Shown piece by piece: positions 27,026 to 35,665 of a stretch of DNA of 41,235 bases. The translations under genes were made by a program, and so were the position numbers. Every line of letters starts with the position of its first letter. Positions within the stretch are counted from its first letter, which is position 1. Under the pieces are notes generated by a model. It searched no databases. It saw nothing but the letters and a program-made list of their open reading frames with translations, and had not been told where the DNA came from. Origin of the DNA: a candidate division Zixibacteria bacterium SM23_73_3 (lineage in GTDB: Bacteria > Zixibacteria > MSB-5A5 > SM1-73); the NCBI GenBank assembly GCA_001304155.1, contig LJUX01000006.1, positions 1 to 41,235 on the forward strand. Direction: 5' to 3'.

Positions 27026-27544
27026 ATGCCTACCCAGCTTACGTTTTCTCGAATTCTTTTTAAATCTTTGGTTATAATCTTTTTTGGTTCAGCTATAGGT
27101 TTAACCTACAACACTCTCTCACCCAGTGGAATCACTTTAAAGGGAAACTGGAGTCCTAAAGTGACTTTGGACAGCTTAGTGGTTCCTTATGGCTATGAGG
27201 AGGGGGTTGATCCACCAGCCATAAGTCTGGATTACGCCATGATGAAATTCCAATCAAAAAACACGATCTTCTTAGATTCCCGTTATCCGGAAGATTTCAC
27301 GGCGGGACATATCACGGGATCCATTAATCTACCCTATGAAGAGTCTGAAGAACATGCTCCCCAAGTTTTACCCCGGCTCCCCAAAGATGAAGAGATCATA
27401 GTTTATTGCGATGGGACCGAATGCGAAACCAGCCTGCTTCTGGCAAGGGAATTGATTGAGCTGGGATACAAAGACGTGAAGGTATTTTTCGGCGGATGGC
27501 AGGAATGGCAGAAGGCAGGATTGTCCGTGGAAACTGGTAATTAA
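27026..27544 (+). CDS. Membrane-anchored rhodanese-like sulfurtransferase
   Basis: A 172-residue protein with one N-terminal helix (about 11-30) that anchors a single rhodanese domain (70-168) outside or facing the membrane. The signature FLDSRYPEDFTAGHITGSINLPY is followed by the active-site loop YCDGTECETS: Cys128 is the likely persulfide carrier and Cys133 a second thiol. FFGGWQEWQKAG ends the domain. Located 14 bp after the DUF1573 gene and 9 bp before the MauE-like gene. Confidence 0.88.
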   Translation: MPTQLTFSRILFKSLVIIFFGSAIGLTYNTLSPSGITLKGNWSPKVTLDSLVVPYGYEEGVDPPAISLDYAMMKFQSKNTIFLDSRYPEDFTAGHITGSINLPYEESEEHAPQVLPRLPKDEEIIVYCDGTECETSLLLARELIELGYKDVKVFFGGWQEWQKAGLSVETGN

Positions 27545-27552
27545 AAAGTAAA

Positions 27553-28035
27553 ATGCTAAAAACGCTGATCCGGATAGTTACAGACAAGAGAGTTGTGCTG
27601 CTCTTCAGGTTGTTTTTGGGTGTAACCTTCATCTACGCCAGCTTAGACAAGATCGCTCACCCGGATCAGTTTGCCAGAATAATCTACAACTACAAGATTC
27701 TGCCACACTTTTTGATAAACGTCTTCGCCATCACCCTTCCCTGGGTTGAACTAATAGCCGGTCTCTTTTTGATACTGGGAATATTTACCGAAAGCTCCGT
27801 ACTTCTGATTTGTTTCCTGTTGATAGTTTTCTCAATCGCCATCTCCATAAATCTTATCAGAGGCATCGATTTAAACTGCGGCTGTTTCTCCACCGACCCT
27901 GCCGGAAAGAAAGAAGGGGCAAACCTCCTGATCAAGGATTTCATCTTCCTCTTTCTTGGAATTATGGTCTTCTTCTTCCACAGAAATTTTGCCTCTCTCT
28001 CTGTGCTCTTCAAAAGAAAATCGATCGTCAGATAA
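27553..28035 (+). CDS. MauE/DoxX-like membrane protein
   Basis: A 160-residue protein with four helices (about 12-32, 53-76, 80-102, 126-145). The family features are FRLFLGVTFIYASLDKIAHPDQFA and the VELIAGLFLILG helix. A LNCGCFS motif (Cys109, Cys111) in a loop after helix three matches MauE proteins, which move reducing power across the membrane for disulfide handling. With the rhodanese and DUF1573 genes it forms a trio with plausible thiol or persulfide transfer in the envelope. Confidence 0.85.
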   Translation: MLKTLIRIVTDKRVVLLFRLFLGVTFIYASLDKIAHPDQFARIIYNYKILPHFLINVFAITLPWVELIAGLFLILGIFTESSVLLICFLLIVFSIAISINLIRGIDLNCGCFSTDPAGKKEGANLLIKDFIFLFLGIMVFFFHRNFASLSVLFKRKSIVR

Positions 28036-28086
28036 AAGAAAACGATACATCAGAGGTCAAAGTTGTTTTTCTGCGGTGCAACAGGT

Positions 28087-28144
28087 GTAGCGAAAACCTT
28101 TAGGCTTCCACAGTCATGAATGGAAGGCTGAAGCCTTCCCCTAC
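28087..28144. repeat. Palindromic repeat D, after the MauE-like gene
   Basis: GGAAGGCT (28122-28129) pairs with AGCCTTCC (28132-28139) around GA. AGGCTTCCA (28102-28110) is a near-complement of the same arm, and GTAG (28087-28090) with CTAC (28141-28144) closes it. It lies between convergent genes, so it could stop transcription from both sides, but no U-run follows. Confidence 0.65.
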
Positions 28145-28243
28145 ATTTGAAACCAATTGAGAAGTTAATATTTTACTCTTGGGAGCTCTCCAGAATATCT
28201 CAGATTTTGGAGGGACGCTATTGTGGCTATGATTTGATGGGTT

Positions 28244-28756
28244 TTACTTCTCTTCTTCCGGCTTTATTTCTATAATCGGCTGGGCCGCGTCCACCAGGTC
28301 GCCCGGTTTGAAATTCACCTTTTCAACTTTTCCCTTGACCGGCGATTTGATCTCGTTTTCCATCTTCATTGCCTCCACAATCACCAGACCCTGACCCTTC
28401 TCCACCCCATCCCCTTCTTTCACCAGTATCTTAACTACTTTTCCCGGCATGGGGGAGGCGACGGTCGGAGCTTCATCTAGGGCAGTTGAATCCGCCTCAG
28501 CCGCTGTGACGCTTTCTGATTTTGCTTCTTGAATACAGAACTGTTCTCCCCCAATAGAGAAGTATCTTTTGCCATCGGCTTCGGCAAAATAGACGGTGAA
28601 TGCCTTGCCGTTTACCAAAAGAGAAAGACAGTTGTCTGAGATTTGAGAGGAATCAACCAGGTATTCCTTATCATCCAGATTGACCCGGTATTGTCTGTCC
28701 TTGAACTCAATTTGTAGTTTGTGAACTTTATCTTCTATGTTAAATTCCAATTCCAT
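28244..28756 (-). CDS. Biotin carboxyl carrier protein with BT-like domain
   Basis: A 170-residue protein. Residues 1-78 look like the BT bridging domain found at the C-terminus of acyl-CoA carboxylase alpha chains. Residues 95-166 are a biotinyl domain with EAMKME, where Lys131 carries biotin, and SPMPGKVVKI near the start. In MCC and PCC alpha chains both units are fused to biotin carboxylase; here they are a separate gene 24 bp downstream of it. It carries CO2 between the carboxylase and the carboxyltransferase encoded at 32094-33701. Confidence 0.92.
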   Translation of the reverse strand: MELEFNIEDKVHKLQIEFKDRQYRVNLDDKEYLVDSSQISDNCLSLLVNGKAFTVYFAEADGKRYFSIGGEQFCIQEAKSESVTAAEADSTALDEAPTVASPMPGKVVKILVKEGDGVEKGQGLVIVEAMKMENEIKSPVKGKVEKVNFKPGDLVDAAQPIIEIKPEEEK

Positions 28757-28780
28757 AAGACTCTAAATCAAAAATTTTTT

Positions 28781-30277
28781 CTAAACCCCTCCAATGCTCC
28801 ACTTCCCCACAGTTAACCACGGGCTAGGCATCTCTTCTCTTCCCTGAATCCTCTTTGAGGAGGTCCTGGTTTGAGAAGAGATAGCTGCCGCTATCAAAGC
28901 TTCATTTACAAATCTCTTCTTTTTTTTCTCTTTCCAGTCTGACATGTTTTTATCAATAAAGTTCGTCTGAGTATTTCCGACGACAAACTCGGGATGATCC
29001 ATGACCGACGATAAGAATTCAATGCTGGTCTTAACACCCAAAATGGTGTAGTTGGACAGAGCTAAAATCATGCGCCTGCGAGCGTCCTCTCTGGTCTCTG
29101 CCCAGGTGATTACTTTAGATAGGATAGGATCGTAGTATACTGAAACCTCAAATCCCGAAAAAATACCACAATCATGCCTGATTCCTGGTCCGGAAGGCTC
29201 TTTTAGGAAAAGGATTTTGCCTGAGGAGGGGAAGAAATTGTTTTCCGGGTCTTCTGCATAGATTCTGCATTCTATGGCATGGCCCCTTTGTTTGATATCC
29301 TTCTGGGTGAGCGAGAGCTTTTCTCCGGAAGCTATTTTTATCTGCTGTTTCACCAGATCCACTGCGGTCACCAGCTCGGTGATAGGGTGCTCCACCTGAA
29401 GTCGGGCATTCACCTCCAGAAAATAGAAGTCTTTGTTTTTGTCTAAAAGGAACTCAACCGTCCCGGCATTGTTATAGCCGGAGACTTTTATCACCTGTTT
29501 AGCCACATCGCCCATCTTTGCCCGGAGTTGATCCTCCAGAGCACAGGATGGCGTCTCCTCCACGATCTTCTGGTGTCTTCGCTGAATGGAGCACTCCCTT
29601 TCGCACAGGTGAACCACGTTGCCATGATTGTCCGCCAGAACCTGAAATTCCACATGCCGGGGTTCCTCTATATATTTTTCTAAGTATACTGATTCATCTC
29701 CAAAGGCAGATTTAGCCTCCCGCATTCCAGCTTCAACTCCTTTCTCCAATTCTTCTGGAGACTGAATAATCCGCATACCCTTTCCCCCACCTCCTGCAGA
29801 AGCTTTGATCATCACTGGATATCCGATCTTTTCTGCTGCCTCTTTGAATCCTTTGGTCTCCTTACCGCTGCTCATCATGCCAGGTATAATCGGGATTTTG
29901 GCTTCGGTCATGGTCTGGCGGGAAACCACCTTATCACCAACCAATTTCAAAGCCTTGGAATTCGGACCGATGAAGATGATTCCCTCTTTTTCACACCTTG
30001 CCGAGAAATCAGGGTTTTCTGCCAAGAATCCGTAGCCAGGATGGATAGCATCAGCCCCAGACTCTTTTGCCACCTGAATGATCTTATCAATATTGAGATA
30101 GCTCTCCAGCGGAGGCGGATCACCAATACAAAATGCTTCATCCGCCATCTGGACATGCAAGGAGTTCCTGTCCACTGTGGAGAATACAGCAACCATTGGG
30201 ATGGACATCTCCTTACAGGCATTTATGATCCTGACGGCGATTTCGCCGCGATTGGCTATAAGTATCTTATTTATCAT
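28781..30277 (-). CDS. Biotin carboxylase subunit of an acyl-CoA carboxylase
   Basis: A 498-residue ATP-grasp enzyme that loads CO2 onto biotin. Signatures are KILIANRGEIAVRII, HPGYGFLAEN, GPNSKALKLVGDK, the ATP loop KASAGGGGKGMRI, ECSIQRRHQK and EVNARLQVEHPITE. It is longer at the C-terminus than AccC of fatty acid synthesis, as in PCC/MCC alpha, but lacks the fused BT-BCCP part. The start at 30277 gives the family N-terminus; the frame to 30358 runs into repeat C. No Shine-Dalgarno site is seen, and the inserted repeat and cassette at 30287-31200 separate it from the rest of its operon. Confidence 0.95.
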   Translation of the reverse strand: MINKILIANRGEIAVRIINACKEMSIPMVAVFSTVDRNSLHVQMADEAFCIGDPPPLESYLNIDKIIQVAKESGADAIHPGYGFLAENPDFSARCEKEGIIFIGPNSKALKLVGDKVVSRQTMTEAKIPIIPGMMSSGKETKGFKEAAEKIGYPVMIKASAGGGGKGMRIIQSPEELEKGVEAGMREAKSAFGDESVYLEKYIEEPRHVEFQVLADNHGNVVHLCERECSIQRRHQKIVEETPSCALEDQLRAKMGDVAKQVIKVSGYNNAGTVEFLLDKNKDFYFLEVNARLQVEHPITELVTAVDLVKQQIKIASGEKLSLTQKDIKQRGHAIECRIYAEDPENNFFPSSGKILFLKEPSGPGIRHDCGIFSGFEVSVYYDPILSKVITWAETREDARRRMILALSNYTILGVKTSIEFLSSVMDHPEFVVGNTQTNFIDKNMSDWKEKKKKRFVNEALIAAAISSQTRTSSKRIQGREEMPSPWLTVGKWSIGGV

Positions 30278-30286
30278 CTTTTGAAC

Positions 30287-30314
30287 TCGTAGGGACAGCC
30301 CTTGTGGCTGTCCG
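30287..30314. repeat. Palindromic repeat C, copy 1
   Basis: GGACAGCC (30293-30300) pairs with GGCTGTCC (30306-30313) around CTTGT. All 28 bases are identical to 31141-31168, in the same orientation. Both repeat units end next to the 8-mer GCTATTCT (30314-30321 and 31200-31207). Confidence 0.9.
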
Positions 30315-30326
30315 CTATTCTCTGAG

Positions 30327-31112
30327 CTATTTGATCCTGTACAGAGAACACGAATCATTGGACAGGCTTCTGCTTACAACAAAAGCCTCATCAATGCACT
30401 CGTGAAGCTCGGGCGGGATGGAATCCATCGCCTCTTGAAATGCTTGCCCGTCGCCAAAGGCAAGGAAATCGGTGACGAGCAACACCGTTTTTGCCCCCTC
30501 TTGTTTAGGTATCTCCAGGCTCGAATTACCGCTAACCACCACGGCTAACAGTGCATTTAGTATGTCGTTGGGTACATTCCAGGACCGGTTACTATGTACG
30601 TGGAACGGGAAATCCAGGGAGCTGCAAGAGCTCTCGCGAGCACTAATCAGTCTGAGACTCTTCAGACAGTCCAAGTCTCCCGCAGGCAAGCTAATCGACT
30701 TGCGCACACCTGTCTGGCAATGCTCAAGTATGGCTCGCTCTACTAAGTCAGCAAACTTCTCAACGTACTTGTCTCTGTCTTTTTTCTTCGGCGTGCTTGT
30801 GAAATCCGGGAAAAAGCAGTACCGTTTGTTACCAACAATCCCCTTTTGGGCAACCTTTTCCCTCACTTGCTCCAACAGCAGTCCAATCACTTTGTTGTCG
30901 CGGACATTGATAGAAAACAGATGCATACTCTTCTCTTCGATAGCAAGATAGCTGCTCTTGGAGTTGTCCTCTTGGCACAAGAAATCGTACGTTCCCGTTA
31001 GTCCCTTGTCTTCCTCAGGTCGCCCGACAACTCTATAGTGTTTACCTGTGCCTCGGCGATATTCACCGAGAAACAAGTTGGTAACGAACTTTTCTCTTTT
31101 TTTGTCCGCCAT
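30327..31112 (-). CDS. Uncharacterised protein, possible nuclease-like, in a repeat-bracketed cassette
   Basis: A 261-residue soluble protein of no family I recognise. Its N-terminal 70 residues have a D...ExK pattern (Asp43, then Glu59 and Lys61 in LAIEEK) resembling the PD-(D/E)xK nuclease core, but a pattern this short occurs by chance. Two Cys-containing helical regions and an AFGDGQAF segment near the end are the only other marks. I chose the ATG at 31112; a TTG at 31127 is possible. It interrupts an acyl-CoA operon between the hydratase and the biotin carboxylase, framed by two identical 28-base repeats, so it is very likely an inserted gene unrelated to leucine-type metabolism. Confidence 0.65.
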   Translation of the reverse strand: MADKKREKFVTNLFLGEYRRGTGKHYRVVGRPEEDKGLTGTYDFLCQEDNSKSSYLAIEEKSMHLFSINVRDNKVIGLLLEQVREKVAQKGIVGNKRYCFFPDFTSTPKKKDRDKYVEKFADLVERAILEHCQTGVRKSISLPAGDLDCLKSLRLISARESSCSSLDFPFHVHSNRSWNVPNDILNALLAVVVSGNSSLEIPKQEGAKTVLLVTDFLAFGDGQAFQEAMDSIPPELHECIDEAFVVSRSLSNDSCSLYRIK

Positions 31113-31140
31113 ATTGTTTTCTCGCAATCGATAGAAAGAA

Positions 31141-31200
31141 TCGTAGGGACAGCCCTTGTGGCTGTCCGTAGCGTGGACAGGGACAAGCCCTGTCCCTACG
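31141..31200. repeat. Palindromic repeat C, copy 2 (long form)
   Basis: The first 28 bases are the same as at 30287-30314. A second hairpin (GGACAGGG / CCCTGTCC around ACAAG) follows at about 31175-31195, and CGTAGGGACAG (31142-31152) pairs with CTGTCCCTACG (31190-31200) to close the whole. Copy 1 looks like a version of this one with the second half deleted. Confidence 0.9.
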
Positions 31201-31995
31201 CTATTCTATCCATTTGGGTTTTCTTTTCTCCAGAAAGGCAATCATGCCTTCCTGCCCCTCATCTCTTATACGCATTTGGGCAATCATGTCGGCGGTGTAA
31301 GTTTTTGCTTTTTCAAAACTCATGCCGGGCACATTTCTTAGAAGCTCTTTACACATTGTTATCGCTTTTGGCCCGCTCGAGATCAACTGATCAGCCTTCT
31401 CCTGAACTGCTTGATCCAATTCTTCCGGTGACACCACCTGATTCACAAGACCCAGTTCCATAGCTCTCTTAGCAATAAGCCTTTCTCCGGTGAGGAAAAA
31501 TTCCCTGCATCTTCCCTCACCCACCTTTCTGATAACATAAGGGGAGATACATGCAGGTATCAAGCCCAATTTCACTTCACTTAAGCTGAACTTTGCATTC
31601 TCCGAGGCAATGGCAATATCACACACCGCCACTAGCCCCGTCCCACCCCCTATGGCCGCTCCATTCACTCTGGCAATGATGGGCTTAGGTAGAGAATACA
31701 TCAAATAGAATAGCTCGGCTAATTTAAGCGAATCTTCGAGGTTCTGTTCGTAGCTATAGTTTATCATCTTTTTCATCCAGTTCAAATCTGCTCCGGCCGA
31801 GAAAGATTTCCCGTTCCCGGTAAGAACCACGACTCTCACCGATTCGTCCTTTAAAATTTCTTTGAATATCTCGGTAAGCTCGGCGATCATCACCTCATTA
31901 AAGGCATTGTGAACCTCAGGACGATTGAGTGTTACCGTAGTAATCCTATCTTTAAAGGAATAGGAGATAGTTTTAAATTTTTGTTCTTCTGTCAA
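31201..31995 (-). CDS. liuC: Enoyl-CoA hydratase family, methylglutaconyl-CoA hydratase-like
   Basis: A 264-residue crotonase. It would interconvert 3-methylglutaconyl-CoA and HMG-CoA. The oxyanion hole segment is GKSFSAGADLNWMKKM, the motif typical of LiuC-type hydratases, and the second is NGAAIGGGTGLVAVCD. The acid/base Glu lies in FSLSEVKLGLIPA. Usual length. It sits between the carboxyltransferase gene (98 bp upstream) and the repeat C cassette. The symbol follows from the motif and from the MCC-type carboxyltransferase next door; other acyl-CoA substrates remain possible. Confidence 0.8.
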   Translation of the reverse strand: MTEEQKFKTISYSFKDRITTVTLNRPEVHNAFNEVMIAELTEIFKEILKDESVRVVVLTGNGKSFSAGADLNWMKKMINYSYEQNLEDSLKLAELFYLMYSLPKPIIARVNGAAIGGGTGLVAVCDIAIASENAKFSLSEVKLGLIPACISPYVIRKVGEGRCREFFLTGERLIAKRAMELGLVNQVVSPEELDQAVQEKADQLISSGPKAITMCKELLRNVPGMSFEKAKTYTADMIAQMRIRDEGQEGMIAFLEKRKPKWIE

Positions 31996-32093
31996 TTTTC
32001 AAAACCCCACTTTAAAATTATAAGAAGGTTCTTTGCTTAGATTCTTCAACAACCACTTGAACTCTATTCAGGAACATATTGAGAGTGAGCAGC

Positions 32094-33701
32094 TTACATT
32101 CTGAAGACTCCGAATCTTTGGTCGGGAATGGGGGCATTCAGTGCCATGGAGATGCCCAAAGCCAAGGCGGTGCGGGTGTCCAGAGGATTCAGTATACCAT
32201 CATCCCAGATCCGGGCGCCGCTATAGTATGGGCTGGCTTCCTCATCATATTTCTTGATTGTGGGCTCCATGAACTTCTCCTGTTCTTCTTTAGTCATGGT
32301 CTTGCCCTGTTTTTTTAGCTGTCTCATCTTCACCGTCAAAAGGACGGAAGCTGCCTGTTCTCCTCCCATCACGCAGATTCTGGCATTAGGCCACATCCAT
32401 ATAAGTCTCGGATCGTAGGCACGTCCACACATGCCGTAGTTTCCTGCTCCATAGGAGCCACCCACGATCACAGTAAACTTGGGAACGTCTGCATTTGCCA
32501 CCGCATGCACCATCTTTGCCCCGTCTCTGGCAATCCCGCCATGTTCATATTGTTTACCCACGATAAAGCCGGTGATATTCTGCAGGAAAATCAAGGGAAT
32601 CTTCCGCATGGTGCAGAGATTGATGAAATGAGCCGCCTTGAGAGAACTTCCAGAGAAGAGCACTCCGTTGTTGCCTAAAATCCCCACCGAATAGCCCATG
32701 ATGCGGGCAAATCCGGTGACGATGGTGGGCCCATATAGCTCCTTAAACTCCTGGAATCTGCTTCCATCCACCAATCTGGCGATGACCTCCCTGATGTCAT
32801 AAGGTTTTCTTAAGTCTCGGGGAATTATGCCATATATCTCCTCAGGATCATAATACGGATCCTCCGGTTCCGTCACATCCAGTTCAAACTTTTTGGGCGG
32901 GTCTAAGACCTCAATTATGTTTCTGGCTATTTCCAGTGCGTGCTTATCATTTAAGGCATAATGATCAGCCACACCGGAGATCCTGCAATGCACATCGGCA
33001 CCTCCAAGGTCCTCGTCCGTCACTTCCTCGCCGGTTGCCGCCTTTACCAGAGGTGGGCCGCCGATAAAAATGGTTCCCTGCCTTCTGACAATCACCGCCT
33101 CATCGCTCATGGCGGGAACGTATGCCCCGCCTGCTGTGCAGGAGCCCATCACAATGGCGATTTGAGCAATGCCCAAAGCAGAGAGGCGAGCCTGATTATA
33201 GAATATCTTCCCGAAATGATCCTTATCCGGAAAAGTTCCGGATTGATAGGGAAGAAAGATGCCACCGGAATCGACCAGATAGATGCAGGGAAGCCGATTC
33301 TCCATAGCCACCTCTTGAGCCCGCACATGTTTCTTTATGGTTATGGGAAAGTAGGTTCCACCCTTGACCGTGGCATCGTTTGCCACCACCAAAACTTCTC
33401 TTCCATGCACCACCCCCACGCCGGTGACCATACCCGCGGCAGGAGCTCCGTTCTCATACATGTTGTAAGCGGCCAGAGGAGACAGCTCCAGAAAGGGGGT
33501 ATTCTTATCGAACAATAGTTCTAATCTTTCTCTGACCAAGAGCTTTCCTCGCTCATGGTGCCTTTTGCGATCCTTTTCCGGTCCCCCTAATTTTATTTGT
33601 TTCAATATCTCCTGATACTCTGTGACCAGCCTCTGCATTTCAGCTTTGTTTTGCTGAAACTCAGCGCTCTTTGTGTCTACTTTGCTTTCTATTCTGAACA
33701 T
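32094..33701 (-). CDS. liuB: Acyl-CoA carboxylase carboxyltransferase, methylcrotonyl-CoA carboxylase beta type
   Basis: A 535-residue carboxyltransferase that moves CO2 from carboxybiotin to an acyl-CoA. It resembles MCC beta more than PCC beta: [36 protein letters not shown], and the C-terminal [17 protein letters not shown] with [14 protein letters not shown]. The N half has [17 protein letters not shown] and the [12 protein letters not shown] segment. The start at 33701 gives the expected N-terminus, MFRIESKVD; a longer frame to 33758 would be encoded by repeat E. No Shine-Dalgarno site is seen at 33701. Same operon as the hydratase, 98 bp apart. Confidence 0.9.
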   Translation of the reverse strand: MFRIESKVDTKSAEFQQNKAEMQRLVTEYQEILKQIKLGGPEKDRKRHHERGKLLVRERLELLFDKNTPFLELSPLAAYNMYENGAPAAGMVTGVGVVHGREVLVVANDATVKGGTYFPITIKKHVRAQEVAMENRLPCIYLVDSGGIFLPYQSGTFPDKDHFGKIFYNQARLSALGIAQIAIVMGSCTAGGAYVPAMSDEAVIVRRQGTIFIGGPPLVKAATGEEVTDEDLGGADVHCRISGVADHYALNDKHALEIARNIIEVLDPPKKFELDVTEPEDPYYDPEEIYGIIPRDLRKPYDIREVIARLVDGSRFQEFKELYGPTIVTGFARIMGYSVGILGNNGVLFSGSSLKAAHFINLCTMRKIPLIFLQNITGFIVGKQYEHGGIARDGAKMVHAVANADVPKFTVIVGGSYGAGNYGMCGRAYDPRLIWMWPNARICVMGGEQAASVLLTVKMRQLKKQGKTMTKEEQEKFMEPTIKKYDEEASPYYSGARIWDDGILNPLDTRTALALGISMALNAPIPDQRFGVFRM

Positions 33702-33708
33702 TTTGTTA

Positions 33709-33827
33709 CGCGGAATCCGTCTGTGGAGTGCAAACCTCTGGGTTTGCCGGTAAGCCAAGATGGAAATTGGTAAAACTAAGGTCTTACACTCCGGTCGATA
33801 GTAATCGGGCTCGATGAATCGAGCCCG
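33709..33827. repeat. Palindromic repeat E, between carboxyltransferase and DUF35 gene
   Basis: GCAAACC (33730-33736) pairs with GGTTTGC (33741-33747). CGGGCTCGAT (33806-33815) pairs with ATCGAGCCCG (33818-33827) around GA. GGAGTG (33725-33730) and CACTCC (33787-33792) may close an outer stem. It fills most of the 144-base gap. Confidence 0.75.
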
Positions 33828-33845
33828 TACAACTTAAAAAAACAC

Positions 33846-34235
33846 CTAAGCCGGAACATATTTGTATCCGTAACACAGGATACCAGCTTCGCCGTCCTGC
33901 TGAATCTTTCGGAACTCCAGCTTCAGCTTCATTCCGATTTTAAGCTGATCAGGCTCGCAATCCGCGATCTGGGCTAACAATCTAGTTCCGTCATCCAGTT
34001 CCACTATCCCCATAGGATAAGGTGATTGATCCACAAACTGGCTGGGCGCCACCCGGATCACGGTAAAACTCAATAGTTTCCCCTGATCCTTGAGTTTTAC
34101 ATCCTCAAAATCCCTGGATTTGCATTCGGCGCAAATAAGCCGTGGAGGGAAATTTATCTTCCCACAGCCTTTGCATTTTTTTGCCTCTAATCTGTATCTC
34201 TGCGGTATCTCTCTCCAGTATCTGGCTGGGAACAT
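33846..34235 (-). CDS. DUF35 (Zn-ribbon OB-fold) acyl-CoA scaffold protein
   Basis: A 129-residue protein with a four-cysteine zinc ribbon (CKGC, then CAEC) at about 26-44 and an OB fold to the end (LLSFTVIRVAPSQF, then YPMGIVELDDGTRLLAQI). In archaea, proteins of this family bridge acetoacetyl-CoA thiolase and HMG-CoA synthase and bind CoA intermediates. GGAGGT seven bases before the ATG at 34235 decides the start over the frame to 34256. It lies directly after the thiolase and the HMG-CoA synthase genes, the same trio as in archaea. Confidence 0.93.
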   Translation of the reverse strand: MFPARYWREIPQRYRLEAKKCKGCGKINFPPRLICAECKSRDFEDVKLKDQGKLLSFTVIRVAPSQFVDQSPYPMGIVELDDGTRLLAQIADCEPDQLKIGMKLKLEFRKIQQDGEAGILCYGYKYVPA

Positions 34236-34280
34236 TCGGTTACCTCCGTATTGCAATTCTTTTCGTTTTCCGTTTGTCGT

Positions 34281-34356
34281 TGTCGAAACTCGTATCGAAG
34301 CTGGTCTGTCGAGGTTTGAAATTCGAAAAAACCGAGTTTCGATACCGGCTTCGACA
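34281..34356. repeat. Imperfect long inverted repeat F, between DUF35 and thiolase genes
   Basis: The arm at 34281-34305 (starting TGTCGAAACTCGTATCGAAG) is an imperfect complement of 34331-34356 (ending GGCTTCGACA); most bases pair with a few mismatches and one or two gaps. The 25-base loop contains a further TTCGAAAAAA. It fills the 152-base gap. Confidence 0.65.
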
Positions 34357-34387
34357 CCGTTAAACGAGCTTCGTCTATGTGAGCTCT

Positions 34388-35548
34388 TTACATCGCCTGC
34401 ATTATGTGAACCACAGCACTTCCACCGCTGCCACCCATATTCTGAGTAAGCCCAATTTTAGCGTCTTTGACTTGCCTATCTTTAGCTTCTCCTCTGAGTT
34501 GATGCACTACTTCCACCACCTGCCCCACGCCGGTTGCGCCCACCGGATGCCCTTTGGATTTCAGACCACCGCTGGTGTTAATAGGCTTTTTCCCTCCGAT
34601 GGCTGTCATTCCGCTCTGGGTGGCTTTTCCTCCTTCGCCCTTCTTGAAGAAACCCAGATCCTCGGTTATTATTATTTCAGCTATGGTGAAACAATCATGC
34701 ACCTCTGCTAGATCGACATTCTCCGGCTTTACGTTCGCCATTTTGTATGCCGCCTCTGCCGCCTTTACCGTGGCAGAAAGAGTGGTGAAATCCTTACGGC
34801 TATGCAGGGCGATGGTGTCGGTGGCATTGCCTGAGCCAATTATCTTCACTGATGGTTTTTTTTTGGAGATTTTTTTGGCCATCTCCACCGGACACAGGAT
34901 AGCGCATGCGGCACCGTCAGTGATAGGAGAACAATCCAGTATGGTCAGAGGATCAGCTATCATGATCGACTTGCTCACCTGTTCTACTGTTACCTTCTGA
35001 GGAAATTGGGCCAAAGGATTCTTGGACCCATTTTCATGATTCTTCACCGCTACCTGGGATAACTGTTCTCTGGTGGTTCCGAATTTCTCCATGTGACTTC
35101 TGGCCATAAGGGCATATAGACCAGGGAAAGTGATCCCATGATATACCTCATATTCCTGGTCAGCCGCGGTGGAGAGTGCATAGGTGGCGCCATCTCCGCC
35201 CACATCAGTCATCTTTTCCACTCCCCCTACCAAGACTATGTCTGACATACCTGAGGCAACATCTATGAATCCCATTCTCACTGCCAGACCACCTGAAGCG
35301 CAGGCAGATTCCACCCGGGCTGACGGGATGGGACCAGCTCCCAAGTAATCAGCTAAAAGGGAAGAAAGATGCTCCTGTCCCACAAAAAGACCGGAGGTCA
35401 TGCATCCCACATACATGGAATCGATATGACCGACTCCGGCATCCTCAATGGCTAAAAGGGCGCTCTCCACAAATATGTCCCTTAACGATTTTTGCCACAA
35501 CTCCCCCCACTTGTTCATTCCCACACCTATGATGGCAACATCTCTCAT
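34388..35548 (-). CDS. Archaeal-type acetyl-CoA acetyltransferase (thiolase)
   Basis: A 386-residue thiolase of the non-decarboxylating archaeal group. It would condense two acetyl-CoA to acetoacetyl-CoA. Nucleophile Cys83 is in VESACASGG. The C-terminal part has HDCFTIAE and [14 protein letters not shown] with the active-site His, and ends [13 protein letters not shown]. The N-terminus, [12 protein letters not shown], is typical of the group whose members act with DUF35 proteins. AAGGAGAGACTG before the ATG at 35548 decides the start over the frame to 35587. The second catalytic Cys of classical biosynthetic thiolases (CxG near the end) is not present, as in this branch. Confidence 0.92.
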   Translation of the reverse strand: MRDVAIIGVGMNKWGELWQKSLRDIFVESALLAIEDAGVGHIDSMYVGCMTSGLFVGQEHLSSLLADYLGAGPIPSARVESACASGGLAVRMGFIDVASGMSDIVLVGGVEKMTDVGGDGATYALSTAADQEYEVYHGITFPGLYALMARSHMEKFGTTREQLSQVAVKNHENGSKNPLAQFPQKVTVEQVSKSIMIADPLTILDCSPITDGAACAILCPVEMAKKISKKKPSVKIIGSGNATDTIALHSRKDFTTLSATVKAAEAAYKMANVKPENVDLAEVHDCFTIAEIIITEDLGFFKKGEGGKATQSGMTAIGGKKPINTSGGLKSKGHPVGATGVGQVVEVVHQLRGEAKDRQVKDAKIGLTQNMGGSGGSAVVHIMQAM

Positions 35549-35587
35549 CAGTCTCTCCTTACTTGACTTTGCGTTATTCATATTCAC

Positions 35588-35642
35588 CGCGTAGGCAAGC
35601 CTTCAGGGCTTGCCAGCCAAGGGATAAACCCTTGGCTACGCG
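35588..35642. repeat. Palindromic repeat G (cloverleaf-like), between thiolase and HMG-CoA synthase
   Basis: CGCGTAG (35588-35594) pairs with CTACGCG (35636-35642) as the outer stem. Within it GGCAAGCC (35594-35601) pairs with GGCTTGCC (35607-35614), and CCAAGGG (35617-35623) pairs with CCCTTGG (35629-35635). Two hairpins inside an outer stem give a three-way fold. It lies in the 117-base gap. Confidence 0.8.
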
Positions 35643-35665
35643 ATCCAGAAAGATATCCGGATGGA

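Noticed and set aside
28120-28145. Intrinsic terminator between the convergent genes
   Set aside because: The stem is good but no run of T follows on either strand, so it is listed as a repeat instead.
33702-33758. N-terminal extension of the carboxyltransferase
   Set aside because: These 19 codons lie in repeat E and do not match the family; the start at 33701 fits.
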